From assembly GCA_934548045.1 (NCBI GenBank), contig CAKTEM010000012.1, forward strand, positions 27,121-91,120: a DNA stretch of 64,000 nt, written 5' to 3'. Within the stretch, counting starts at the first letter, position 1. Every line of letters begins with the position of its first letter. The notes under the pieces are model-generated. The model was not told the origin of the DNA, did not search any database, and worked only from the letters and a program-made list of their open reading frames with translations. A program made the position numbers and the translations under genes. This document shows positions 41,010 through 49,956 of the stretch, one piece after another. Source of the DNA: an uncultured Faecalibacterium sp. Lineage in GTDB: Bacteria; Bacillota; Clostridia; Oscillospirales; Ruminococcaceae.

Positions 41010-42737
41010 TTAGACGCGAGCTTCGCTGTTGTGTTCAGCAGCCTTGTAAGCGTTGAAGGAGTGGAACACGATGTTCAGACCCAGAACGATCAGCAGGACA
41101 GCCAGAATCAGCTGCAGGCCGTTTGCGATGAACACAGCACCCCAAGTGGTCTCACCAGCAGGGATGGTAACGGAAGCAGCAGTGCTGATAGCCTTTACCA
41201 TTGCGATCAGACGCTGCACCAGGGCGGTGAAGGTGACGCAGAGCATGATGATGAGCGGAGGGAAGAGCATCTTGTTGCTGCGACCGGTGACTTTGAGGAA
41301 GACACACAGGGTAGCCAGAACCAGAGCAGACAGCAGCTGGTTTGCAGAACCGAACAGCGGCCAAATGTTGGCATAGCCGATCTGGGTCAGGACGAAGCCA
41401 AAGACCAGAGTGATGAAGGTGGAGAAGTAGACGTTGCAGAACAGCTTGCGCCAGCCCTCAGCGTGTTCCATGTCATCAACGCTGAACAGTTCCTGGAAGC
41501 TCATACGACCGATACGGGCAACCGCATCCAGACTGGTCAGAGCCAGAGCGGAAACACACATGGTCATAAAGACGGTAGCTGCATAGACGGGAACACCGAA
41601 CATCTCGAAGAAACCGGCAACACCCGTCGAGAAGATCTGGAACGGAGTACCTGCGGCAGGCGTACCGTCTGCTGCGGCAGCAGCACCGGCAACACACAGT
41701 GCCAGAACAGCCAGCAGGCTCTCGAGGATCATTGCGCCGTAACCGACCTTCAGCATATCTTTCTCGTTCTCAACAGTCTTGGAAGAAGTACCGGAGGAAA
41801 CAAGGCTATGGAAGCCGGAAACTGCACCGCAGGCGACTGTGACGAACAGGATGGGGAACATGGTACCTAGCTTCTCATTGGTGAAACCGGTGAAAACGGG
41901 CAGGTTCATGGTGGGGTGAGCGACCAGTAGGCCAACCACGGCACCAACGATCATGGCGACGAACATGAAGGTTGTCATGTGGTCACGGGGCTGCTTCAGC
42001 AGCCACATGGGCAGAACAGCTGCGAAGAAGATGTAAACGAAGGTGATATAGCTCCAAGTTGCTTTGCCGAAGATCAGTGGAACATTTGCGCCAATAACAA
42101 AGGACAGAACGATGAAGACGATGCTGATGACGCTCTCTTTCCAACCAGAGAAGTTGAACTTCTTCTGAATCAGGCCAAAGATCACAGCAAAGACCATGAA
42201 CATGATGGAGACCATGCCGGCAGCACCATTGGTCTGTGCGGCTGCGGACAGTGCGCCATCTGCGCCATAAGCGTTGAAAGTACCTGCGACCATATCTGCG
42301 AAGGCAGCGATAACGATGCCGCAAAACAGCCAGCAGAACAGCAGGAACAGCTTACGGCCAGTCTTACCGATATACTTCTCGATCAGCATACCCATGCTCT
42401 TGCCGTCGTTCTTGACGGAAGCGTACAGTGCGCCGAAGTCGGTGACGGCACCGAAGAAGATGCCGCCCAGCAGGACCCACAGCAGAACGGGCAGCCAGCC
42501 AAATGCAGCGGCCTGAATTGCGCCGGTGACAGGGCCGGCACCTGCAATGGAGCTGAACTGGTGTGCAAACACCGTCCAACCATTCGTGGGAACATAGTCA
42601 CGGCCATCCTCATGGACGACGGCCGGAGTCTTCGCTTTGGGGTCGATACCCCATTTGTTTGCCAGCCAGCGGCCATAGAGCAGATAAGCTCCGGACAGGC
42701 ACACCGCTGCGATCAAAACGATGACCAGCGTATTCAT
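41010..42737 (-). CDS. cstA: carbon starvation protein CstA family transporter
   Basis: 575 residues with about 15 membrane segments. The N-terminal VPTNGWTVFAHQFSSIAGAGPVTGA is the CstA hallmark, followed by GGIFFGAVTDFGAL and CGAVSGFHSLVSSGTSSK. CstA-type proteins import peptides or pyruvate. The Firmicute form is shorter than the 700-residue E. coli protein. ATG 42737 follows AAGAGGT. A complete T-box leader precedes it, so expression should rise when one tRNA is uncharged, which favours a peptide or amino acid role here. Confidence 0.93.
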   Translation of the reverse strand: MNTLVIVLIAAVCLSGAYLLYGRWLANKWGIDPKAKTPAVVHEDGRDYVPTNGWTVFAHQFSSIAGAGPVTGAIQAAAFGWLPVLLWVLLGGIFFGAVTDFGALYASVKNDGKSMGMLIEKYIGKTGRKLFLLFCWLFCGIVIAAFADMVAGTFNAYGADGALSAAAQTNGAAGMVSIMFMVFAVIFGLIQKKFNFSGWKESVISIVFIVLSFVIGANVPLIFGKATWSYITFVYIFFAAVLPMWLLKQPRDHMTTFMFVAMIVGAVVGLLVAHPTMNLPVFTGFTNEKLGTMFPILFVTVACGAVSGFHSLVSSGTSSKTVENEKDMLKVGYGAMILESLLAVLALCVAGAAAAADGTPAAGTPFQIFSTGVAGFFEMFGVPVYAATVFMTMCVSALALTSLDAVARIGRMSFQELFSVDDMEHAEGWRKLFCNVYFSTFITLVFGFVLTQIGYANIWPLFGSANQLLSALVLATLCVFLKVTGRSNKMLFPPLIIMLCVTFTALVQRLIAMVKAISTAASVTIPAGETTWGAVFIANGLQLILAVLLIVLGLNIVFHSFNAYKAAEHNSEARV

Positions 42738-43154
42738 TTCTTTTACCTCTTTCCTTTCTTCAATCAGCACCCGAACGCAATGCCTCAGCAACACGCGGCA
42801 GTCTGTGCAGCAAGACGATTTTCGCGTCGAAAAAAGCCTCCATCTTCCCGGACAGATACACTCTGTCCATCGAAGACGAAGGCTTGAAAACTCTCCGCGG
42901 TACCACTTCGCTTGCTGTCAGGAAAACAGCCACCTTGAAAAACGTACAACGTATCAAACCGATACGGATACGCCGCCCTGTAACGTAGGCTGCACGGCCT
43001 GCACTACTAAAAGCGAAACTTCGCTCTGTTCCCACAGGCTGCTCGCAGGTGAGGGCCACTTGTTCTTTGCTGCCGTCTTGCATCTGACCGACGGCTCTCT
43101 GAAAGCAGGTGATACAAAGGGTCATGTCCTGTTCATTGCATTTGCCGATTGATT
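42738..43154 (-). promoter_or_regulatory. T-box leader of cstA
   Basis: Minus strand, about 417 nt. The T-box core AAGCGAAGTGGTACCGCGG (42895-42913) is followed by a terminator (about 42830-42885, stem AAGCCT.../...AGGCTT then T6). Upstream, AGAGAG with a CCGTC/GACGG hairpin matches the distal stem I. The TGGT bulge pairs with a tRNA ending ACCA, so discriminator A. I could not fix the specifier codon by eye. Confidence 0.88.
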
Positions 43155-43160
43155 GTCCTA

Positions 43161-43188
43161 ATTTTAGCCCGATTTCATAATTTGTCAA
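43161..43188 (-). promoter_or_regulatory. promoter of the T-box/cstA transcript
   Basis: Minus strand: consensus TTGACA (43183-43188), 16 bp, TAAAAT (43161-43166). Confidence 0.75.
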
Positions 43189-43337
43189 TAACTTTTGGCA
43201 AAGTTAGGAGACAATGCTATTTTTCCGGAGTGGATAGATAAAAAATTTAGACGATTTTGTTTCAGATGTGAGATGAATAAAACTGAACATCAGAACAGAT
43301 GAATTTCGCTAAACATGCCGGAAAAAGGCAAAAACGC

Positions 43338-43366
43338 TTGACTTTCGCGCTTTCAAGTGCTAAAGT
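43338..43366 (+). promoter_or_regulatory. promoter of yerC-like gene
   Basis: TTGACT (43338-43343), 17 bp, TAAAGT (43361-43366). Confidence 0.65.
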
Positions 43367-43426
43367 AATGACGTGATAAATCAGAAGGAATCTATGTTTC
43401 CGGCGAACCTATATAAGGAGGCAGCT

Positions 43427-43738
43427 ATGGCGGAACGAAATCCCAGAAGAAACGAGACGACCGATGCATTGTTCGACGCGATCCTCAGCCTCGAAACGCG
43501 CGAAGAGTGCTATAATTTTTTTGAAGACCTCTGTACCGTGAAAGAAATCTCCGATATGGCCCAGCGGCTCGAGGCAGCAAAACTGCTCCTCAGCGGCAGC
43601 ACCTACGACCAGATCGTGAAGACGGTCGAGATCAGCACGGCGACCATCAGCCGCATCAACCGCTGCATCCAGTACGGTTCCGGCGGCTACCGCAGTACTA
43701 TCGAAAAGCTGGAAGCAAAAGACTCCGCAGAAAAATAA
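43427..43738 (+). CDS. YerC/YecD-family TrpR-like regulator
   Basis: 103 residues. The TrpR-type helix-turn-helix is visible: ETREECYNFFEDLCTVKEISDMAQRL, then GSTYDQIVKTVEISTATISRINRCI. The YerC/YecD branch is conserved next to varied genes in Firmicutes; its ligand and targets are not established. ATG 43427 follows AAGGAGG. It is divergent from the T-box cstA unit, so cross-control is possible but unproven. Confidence 0.88.
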   Translation: MAERNPRRNETTDALFDAILSLETREECYNFFEDLCTVKEISDMAQRLEAAKLLLSGSTYDQIVKTVEISTATISRINRCIQYGSGGYRSTIEKLEAKDSAEK

Positions 43739-43796
43739 ACATCCTACCCGGTCACTGCATAGGATGGATTACGCCTACCTTATAATAGGAGAAAGG

Positions 43797-44138
43797 ATGA
43801 GATCCACTATGGCAACGACCAATTGTCCGGAGACCCTGTGCTGCCCGGCTCTGCCGAACGTCACCCTCGATCAGGCTGTCATCGACCTGCTGGAAAGCAT
43901 CGCCCTGCAGGAGTCGGCACTGAGTCACATCCTCTGCGCCGAGAGCCAGAAAATGAAGACCGCCATGACGATGGAGGAACTTGACCTCTGCAAACTGCTG
44001 GAAGTCAATGATTCGGCCACCAACATGGTCCACGCAGTCGCAAACCTTGAGCTGGTGCTGAAAGATAAGCTGGAGTTCATCTCCAACAACCTCTATTATC
44101 CGGCCACGGATACCAAGACGACGACACCGCAGGAATAA
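43797..44138 (+). CDS. hypothetical protein with spore-surface-type LSHI segment
   Basis: 113 residues. DQAVIDLLESIALQESALSHILCAESQKMK (about 21-50) strongly recalls the repeat found C-terminally in clostridial exosporium and collagen-like proteins (SVALEE..LAHI.NAEGEK). Cysteines lie at the N-terminus (NCPETLCCP). There is no signal peptide or membrane segment. ATG 43797 has AGGAG five bases upstream; 43764 and 43809 are alternative starts. Probably a spore or surface structural protein (inference). Confidence 0.6.
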   Translation: MRSTMATTNCPETLCCPALPNVTLDQAVIDLLESIALQESALSHILCAESQKMKTAMTMEELDLCKLLEVNDSATNMVHAVANLELVLKDKLEFISNNLYYPATDTKTTTPQE

Positions 44139-44152
44139 AATCGCATCACTTC

Positions 44153-44184
44153 TGCCTGCCTGACCCTCTGTCAGGTGGGCATTT
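44153..44184 (+). terminator. weak terminator hairpin
   Basis: TGCCTGCCTGAC (44153-44164) pairs with GTCAGGTGGGCA (44170-44181) with one mismatch; the T-tract is short. Confidence 0.4.
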
Positions 44185-44238
44185 CTTGGTTTTACACATC
44201 TTTTTATGAATAATCTGTATAAAAAGTGTGGGTCGGAA

Positions 44239-44267
44239 TTGCTGATACGGCAAAACTGTGTTATACT
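44239..44267 (+). promoter_or_regulatory. promoter of HAD phosphatase/SGNH unit
   Basis: TTGCTG (44239-44244), 17 bp, TATACT (44262-44267). Confidence 0.65.
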
Positions 44268-44305
44268 ATTGCTTGTGTATATAAAAGATGAAAGGGGAAC
44301 AAGTC

Positions 44306-44965
44306 GTGCTTCACTATGATGCCATTCTGTTTGACGTAGACGGAACGCTGATCGATTCCGCTCCCGGAATTATAAATACGCTGGAAGAGGTCTTTCAGAA
44401 GATGGGAGTCGATGTCACGAACATCAACCTCCGCCGGTATATCGGCCCACCGCTTCGCAAGACCTTTGCCGAACATTTTACCGACCCGGCCAAGATCGAG
44501 GAAGCGGCAAACTTATACCGTGTCAGCTACCACGAAAAGGGAAGCCACGAGGGGTTCCCGTATCCGGGCGTTCCGGAGATGCTCCGCCGTCTGAGAGATG
44601 CCGGGCTGACCCTCTGCACTGCCACCTGCAAGCCCACGCAGGTCGTCACACCGATTCTGGAAGAGAATGGACTTGCCCCGTTCTTTGATTTTATCGGTGG
44701 CGCGTCGATGGACGAGAGCCGCGACACCAAGACCGACGTGATACGTCACGTTCTGGAGCAGCCCCAGCTGGCCGGAAAGCGCGTCCTGATGGTCGGCGAC
44801 CGGAACGACGATATGCGCGGTGCGGCCGATTGTGGTCTGGATGCCGCTGCGGTACTGTACGGCTACGGCAGCCGCGAGGAGCTGGAACCGTTCCATCCGG
44901 TGCTGTTCGCATCCAGCTGTGAAGATCTGGCCGACCAGATTCTCGGCACCACACCGAAGCTCTGA
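44306..44965 (+). CDS. HAD-family phosphatase (phosphoglycolate phosphatase-like)
   Basis: 219 residues. Motif I is FDVDGTLIDS, motif II ATCKP, motif III DTKTDVIRH, motif IV GDRNDDMRGA. The cap and length match the Gph/PpaX group. Substrate could be phosphoglycolate, a nucleotide or pyrophosphate. GTG 44306 is preferred because AAGGGGAA lies just upstream; ATG 44288 overlaps that site. It is the first gene of a unit with the SGNH protein. Confidence 0.85.
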   Translation: MLHYDAILFDVDGTLIDSAPGIINTLEEVFQKMGVDVTNINLRRYIGPPLRKTFAEHFTDPAKIEEAANLYRVSYHEKGSHEGFPYPGVPEMLRRLRDAGLTLCTATCKPTQVVTPILEENGLAPFFDFIGGASMDESRDTKTDVIRHVLEQPQLAGKRVLMVGDRNDDMRGAADCGLDAAAVLYGYGSREELEPFHPVLFASSCEDLADQILGTTPKL

Positions 44966-44987
44966 GAGATAAAGGGTGAAAGATAAC

Positions 44988-46877
44988 ATGAGTCGAAAAA
45001 CACAACCGGAAAAGCAGGGCATGAGTTCGATGCAGAAACAGGCCGTTCTGGTCTGCGTCATCTGCGCACTGGCCGCTCTGCTGACCATCAGCATCACGCT
45101 GACCCTCCTCAAGCGCGGCAAAGAGCCGGAAGCTCCGTCTTCGAGTGCTGCTGCCAGTGAGGAAGAAACCCCGGACGATGACCTGTCCGACTATTATCAG
45201 ATCAACGAAGCGTCTGCCGCTCTCCTGACCGAAACCGCCGATGCCGGTGACGACTACCTGAACGATGTGCTGTTTCTGGGTGATTCCAACACCGTCCGCC
45301 TGTATAACAATGGCCTGATCTCCCTGCAGCAGTTCTGCGCGAAAGAGGGCATCGGCACCCAGGCGGCTCTGAATGAGCGCATCGTGACCTTTAAAAAGGA
45401 CAGCAACGCCTATACTATCCCGGAGGCCGTCGCGAAGATGAAACCTCGCCGGGTCGTCATGACCTTCGGCACCAACGATACCGGTATGGAGGTCAGCGAT
45501 TTTATCGCCAACTATACCGCCCTCGTGCAGGCGATTCAGGCCAGCTACCCGTACACCGATATCATCGTGAATACAGTTCCGCCGGTTCCCGAGAATCACT
45601 CCAACTATCCCAACATCGAGCAGAGCAAGATCGACGACTTCAACATGGCTCTTTTAAATATGTGTGAGCAGCTGGGCGTCAAGTTCCTGAACTCTGCCGA
45701 GGCACTGAAAGGCGAGGACGGCTACGGCATCGCGGACTACTATAATAATGGTGATATCCACCTGACGCCGGCCGGCCTGAAAACGGTGCTGAACTATATC
45801 CGCACTCACGCCTATCTCAGCGAGGAACGCCGTCCAGATGTCAACAACATCCCGACCCGTACCTTGGAGTACAGCTCAAACCCTAGCTCTGCGGTGCAGG
45901 CTCCCAGCAGCTCTTCCGAAGCCGCAAGCAGCAGTGAAACGCCTGCGTCCAGCGCAAGCAGTGAGAGCCAGAAAGAAGACCAGAAGCAGTACGAAGTCAG
46001 CTATAAGGTCGATAAAAGCGGCGGTGGTACTTTGAGCATCGGCAAGGATACCGGTAAGACCAGCCTGAAATATACCGTGACCGATTCTTCCAAGTCGCTG
46101 ACCGTCACCGCTGTTCCCGAAGAAAACCATGTCTTTGTCAAGTGGAGCGATGGTGTGACGAGCAAGACCCGTAAGGACACCGACTTCACCGAGAACATGG
46201 ACGTCACCGCCATCTTCGCGCCGTTGTCTTTGAAGATCACCGGTGAGAGAACGATTTTGGGAACGTCCATCAACTTCCGTGCGACCATCAACGGCAAGTA
46301 CGGCAGTGCGGATTCCATCCGCTGGTATGCGAACGGCGTCGAGGTCAAGGAAGCCGCAGGTCATTCTTCTGTGACCGTGCAGGTGACCGACACCCACACC
46401 GCGACCTATAAAGTCCATGCGGTCATCACTTACAACGACTGTTCTGTGACGAGCAACACCTTGACGATCTCCATCGTCAGTGGTTCTTCCTCTTCGAGCA
46501 GCAGTAGTTCTTCGTCCAGCAATTCTTCCAGCTCGTCGAGTTCGAGCAGTTCCGGAGCTTCCTCCGGAAGTACATCCAGCTCTTCCAGTGAGTCGACTTC
46601 TTCCTCTTCCAGCACGAGCAGCTCCCACAGCAGCTCGCATAGCTCTTCGAGTGCTTCGACCAGTTCCAGCAGCTCGAGTGCAAGCTCCAGCCACAGCACT
46701 TCGTCCAGCGCATCGGCTTCGGAGTCGAAGGCTGATTCCAAGACCGAGACAGCAAGCAGCTCCAGCAAACCGGCGTCGTCGGAAAGCACTACATCTGCTT
46801 CCAGTTCGTCGCACGCTTCCAGCAGTTCCGAATCTTCCAAGACGGAAGCTTCTGCCAGCACGAGCAAGGCGGAGTAA
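44988..46877 (+). CDS. membrane-anchored SGNH hydrolase with InlB-like repeat and serine-rich tail
   Basis: 629 residues. An N-terminal transmembrane segment (about 17-40) is followed by a Ser/Glu linker and an SGNH domain: GDSNTVRL (about 95-102), FGTNDTG (about 158-164) and DIHLTPAG with Asp/His (near 255). A short Ser linker leads to a bacterial-repeat domain (VFVKWSDG near 375) and an Ig-like fold ending near 495. The last 130 or so residues are almost only Ser, Ala, Thr and Glu. There is no LPXTG. It probably works outside on a wall or capsule polymer. ATG 44988 is chosen over GTG 44976. Confidence 0.82.
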   Translation: MSRKTQPEKQGMSSMQKQAVLVCVICALAALLTISITLTLLKRGKEPEAPSSSAAASEEETPDDDLSDYYQINEASAALLTETADAGDDYLNDVLFLGDSNTVRLYNNGLISLQQFCAKEGIGTQAALNERIVTFKKDSNAYTIPEAVAKMKPRRVVMTFGTNDTGMEVSDFIANYTALVQAIQASYPYTDIIVNTVPPVPENHSNYPNIEQSKIDDFNMALLNMCEQLGVKFLNSAEALKGEDGYGIADYYNNGDIHLTPAGLKTVLNYIRTHAYLSEERRPDVNNIPTRTLEYSSNPSSAVQAPSSSSEAASSSETPASSASSESQKEDQKQYEVSYKVDKSGGGTLSIGKDTGKTSLKYTVTDSSKSLTVTAVPEENHVFVKWSDGVTSKTRKDTDFTENMDVTAIFAPLSLKITGERTILGTSINFRATINGKYGSADSIRWYANGVEVKEAAGHSSVTVQVTDTHTATYKVHAVITYNDCSVTSNTLTISIVSGSSSSSSSSSSSSNSSSSSSSSSSGASSGSTSSSSSESTSSSSSTSSSHSSSHSSSSASTSSSSSSASSSHSTSSSASASESKADSKTETASSSSKPASSESTTSASSSSHASSSSESSKTEASASTSKAE

Positions 46878-46929
46878 ACGAACGCTTTCCACCCTGTCTG
46901 CATAGGCTGGCAGGAAGGGAGGAGTGCGG

Positions 46930-47160
46930 ATGTTCTGCGAAGAGATCCGAGTGCCCGGACTGCCGGGTGCAAAGAATGTGACCGACGGAAGCGTTGAGGA
47001 CTACGAGATGGATTGGGAAAATGTGGACAACGGCGTATCGGAAGAAGGGATGTCCAAATGTCCGCAAAATCCATGCGGCAGTACCGACCACTGCGAGGAC
47101 AACACCCCGGACCAGTCGGATGACAACGCTTACGAAATTGTGGAAATCACGCAAGAGTGA
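46930..47160 (+). CDS. small acidic hypothetical protein (76 aa)
   Basis: 76 residues, about a quarter Asp/Glu, with cysteines near the N-terminus and in the CPQNPCGSTDHCED segment. No family recognised. AAGGGAGGAG sits just before ATG 46930, and an in-frame GTG at 46924 overlaps it. It is followed by a GC hairpin (about 47172-47204) that may end the transcript. Probably co-transcribed with the SGNH gene. Confidence 0.6.
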   Translation: MFCEEIRVPGLPGAKNVTDGSVEDYEMDWENVDNGVSEEGMSKCPQNPCGSTDHCEDNTPDQSDDNAYEIVEITQE

Positions 47161-47280
47161 TAAAAATCATCAGAAGCCAGCTCTGCCGGGTTAGGGCTGG
47201 CTTCTCGCTGTTCTCAAAATGGACAGGCGATTTGTGCAGGATGCCCGGCAACATGAATATGAGAGAGGGGAAAACGATTT

Positions 47281-48021
47281 ATGGCAAAATATTATTGTGT
47301 TCTGTTCGACGCAGACAACACACTTTTGAATTTTGATGCGGCCGAGAACAAGGCCTTGGCGGAAACGCTGGTGAACTACGGCATCGAGCCGGACGCTGAG
47401 ACGGTACAGACCTATCGGGAGATCAACTCCGAGCTTTGGAAACAGCTGGAAAAAGGCCAGATCCGCCGGGAAAAGCTGATGAGCGAACGCTTTACCCGTT
47501 TCCTGAAAGCCATCGACGCTGCAGGCAACGGCGCAGAGATGAACCGCTTCTATCTGGAACAGCTGTCGACCCACCCCGACCTGATGTCCGCCAACGTGCT
47601 GGACGTCCTGAAAGAGCTGTCCGAGGTGGCCACTCTTGCTATCGTCACCAACGGCTTCGACCGTGTACAGAGCCGCCGCGTGCAGGAGTCTGGTCTGCTG
47701 AACTACATCGAGGATGTTTTTGTCTCCGAAAAGCTGGACAGCGAAAAGCCAAACCGCAAAATTTTCGATGCCGCGCTCCGTTCGCTGGGCGTCGAGAACC
47801 GGGAACATGTCCTGATGGTGGGCGACAGCCTGTCCAGCGATATTCAGGGCGGCATCAACGCCGGGCTGGATACCTGCTGGTTCAACCCGAACCATGCCGA
47901 AAACCCGGGCAAAGTCTGCCCGATCTATGAGATTTCCAACCTCGAGGAGCTGTATCCGCTGGTGATGGAGCCGGAGGAACTGGCAAATATCGGCCTGAAG
48001 AACCGCCGCCACCAGCTGTAA
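47281..48021 (+). CDS. YjjG-family pyrimidine nucleotidase (HAD subfamily IA)
   Basis: 246 residues. Motif I FDADNTLLNFD with DADNT is typical of YjjG, motif II VTNGF, motif III KPNRKIFD, motif IV MVGDSLSSDIQGG. YjjG enzymes hydrolyse 5'-nucleotides, including non-canonical ones, protecting DNA and RNA. GAGAGGGG precedes the ATG. It is 16 bp before an ABC-F gene in the same orientation. Confidence 0.9.
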   Translation: MAKYYCVLFDADNTLLNFDAAENKALAETLVNYGIEPDAETVQTYREINSELWKQLEKGQIRREKLMSERFTRFLKAIDAAGNGAEMNRFYLEQLSTHPDLMSANVLDVLKELSEVATLAIVTNGFDRVQSRRVQESGLLNYIEDVFVSEKLDSEKPNRKIFDAALRSLGVENREHVLMVGDSLSSDIQGGINAGLDTCWFNPNHAENPGKVCPIYEISNLEELYPLVMEPEELANIGLKNRRHQL

Positions 48022-48037
48022 AAGGGAATAAGGAATT

Positions 48038-49933
48038 ATGCTGATACATTTGGAAAAACTGGGGAAGACCTTTGGCGAAAAGGTCGTTCTCCACGACGTG
48101 ACCGCCAGCGTCGAAAAGGAAGACCGCATCGGCATCGTCGGACAGAACGGCGCAGGCAAGACTACCCTGCTCAAAATTCTGACCGGCGAGTACACCGATT
48201 ATGACGGCGAGTTCAGCGTGACCCACGGCGTGACGCTGGGCTACCTCGAACAGAACGCAAAACTCGACGCAACGCTGGATATTTACGAAGAAATGCGCTC
48301 CACCTTTGCACATGTACTGGATGCCATGGCACAGATGCAGATTCTGGAACGCAAGATGGCCGCTTCGCCGAACGATGCCTCCCTTCTGGAACAGCACGAT
48401 TCGCTCCAGAACATCATCGACGCCGCCGACGGCTATAATATGGATGTCAACATCAAGAAAGTCCTGTCCGGCATGGGCTTTCCGCAGGAGACGTGGAGCA
48501 AAAACATCGGCGTTCTGTCCGGCGGCGAGCTGACCCGTCTTCGTCTGGCGAAGCTGCTGCTCAAAAAACCGGACGTCCTGATCCTGGACGAGCCGACCAA
48601 CCACTTGGACTTTGCCACGATGGAATGGCTCGAAAATTACCTCAAGAGCTATTCCGGCGCAGTTCTGGTCGTCAGCCATGACCGCTACTTCCTCGATAAC
48701 GTCTGTACCAAGATCTGGGAAGTCTCCTTCCAGACCATGACGACCTACAAGGGCAACTTCTCGGCCTATCTGCCCCAGAAGGAAGCTGCCGACGCCCTCC
48801 GCCAGAAACAGCACGACGCCGATGTTGCTCTGGCAGAAAAATTACAGGACTACGTTGACCGCAACCTCGTCCGTGCCTCTACCACCAAAATGGCGCAGAG
48901 CCGCCGGAAACAGCTGGAAAAGCTGGAGATCACCGAGGCTCCCAAGGATGAGACGAACCAGCTGAAATTCCGGTTCGAGTACGATGTCGAGCCGTGGAAC
49001 GAACTTGTCATCATGAAAAATCTGACCATCAAAATCGGCGACCGGACGTTGCTGGAACCGTTCAGCTATACGGTCTGCCGCGGTCAGCGTCTCATCATCG
49101 CAGGCCCGAACGGTGCTGGCAAGTCGACCATGATGCAGGTGCTGGACGGCAAACGCCGACCCTCGGGCGGCATGGTGCGTCTCGGCACCGGCGCACGGCC
49201 CAGCATCTTTGCTCAGCAGCAGAACCGTCTGGGTGCAGGCCGTGTCATTGATGTTATATGGAACAAATATCCGCGCATGACCGAGCTGGAAGTCCGCAGC
49301 CACCTTGCGAAGCTCGGTTTCCGTGGTGAAACGGTTTTCAAACCTTGTGAAGCTTTGTCCGGCGGCGAATTGGCACGTCTGCGCTTTGCAGAGATCGTTC
49401 TCGAGCGTCCGAATCTGCTCTTCCTCGACGAGCCGACCAACCACTTGGATATTTACACCCGTGAGAACCTGACCGAAGCACTGACGGCCTACACCGGCAC
49501 CCTGCTGATGGTCACCCATGACCGCCATCTGATGAACAGCCTTGCCTGCCCGATCCTGTACCTTGAGGATGGCAAAGCAACGATTTATCCGAGCTACGAT
49601 GCTCTGATGGGCCGGAATACCGCCCCGGCAGCTCCGGTCAAATCCTCCGAACCGGCAAAAATCGGTTACGGCAAGGAACAGCGTCGCCGCCGTGCGGAGC
49701 TGCGCGCCAAAATTAAAGCCTGCGAGGACGAGATGGAAGCCTGTGGCGCACGGGAAGTCGAGCTGGACAATGAAATCAATTCGCCCGAGGTCTACAACGA
49801 CCCTCAGCTCCTGCGTGAAAAGAGCGACGAGCTGGCCGATTTGCGCTTCCATCAGGACGAGCTGTTCGCTGCGTGGGAAGCCGCCATGGAGGAACAGGAG
49901 CAGTATGAACAGTCGCTGGGTGGCGATGAATAA
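48038..49933 (+). CDS. ABC-F family ATPase
   Basis: 631 residues with two ATPase domains and no membrane part. Domain 1: GQNGAGKTT (about 35-43), LSGGELTRLRLAK, ILDEPTNHLD. Domain 2: GPNGAGKST (near 355), LSGGELARLRFAE, FLDEPTNHLD. A linker between them and a C-terminal coiled coil (about 545-625) complete the ABC-F plan. These proteins act on the ribosome E site in translation or antibiotic protection. The exact subgroup is not clear. Confidence 0.93.
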   Translation: MLIHLEKLGKTFGEKVVLHDVTASVEKEDRIGIVGQNGAGKTTLLKILTGEYTDYDGEFSVTHGVTLGYLEQNAKLDATLDIYEEMRSTFAHVLDAMAQMQILERKMAASPNDASLLEQHDSLQNIIDAADGYNMDVNIKKVLSGMGFPQETWSKNIGVLSGGELTRLRLAKLLLKKPDVLILDEPTNHLDFATMEWLENYLKSYSGAVLVVSHDRYFLDNVCTKIWEVSFQTMTTYKGNFSAYLPQKEAADALRQKQHDADVALAEKLQDYVDRNLVRASTTKMAQSRRKQLEKLEITEAPKDETNQLKFRFEYDVEPWNELVIMKNLTIKIGDRTLLEPFSYTVCRGQRLIIAGPNGAGKSTMMQVLDGKRRPSGGMVRLGTGARPSIFAQQQNRLGAGRVIDVIWNKYPRMTELEVRSHLAKLGFRGETVFKPCEALSGGELARLRFAEIVLERPNLLFLDEPTNHLDIYTRENLTEALTAYTGTLLMVTHDRHLMNSLACPILYLEDGKATIYPSYDALMGRNTAPAAPVKSSEPAKIGYGKEQRRRRAELRAKIKACEDEMEACGAREVELDNEINSPEVYNDPQLLREKSDELADLRFHQDELFAAWEAAMEEQEQYEQSLGGDE

Positions 49934-49956
49934 CCGGACAGAAAGGGGAGAGCTCC

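Noticed and set aside
42760..43188. 142-codon minus-strand frame in the cstA leader
   Set aside because: It covers the T-box RNA, its terminator and the promoter; the conserved elements explain the sequence.
45876..46892. Arg/Gly/Ala-rich 338-codon frame antisense to the serine-rich tail
   Set aside because: The composition is simply the reverse complement of repeated Ser codons; no motif or start signal.
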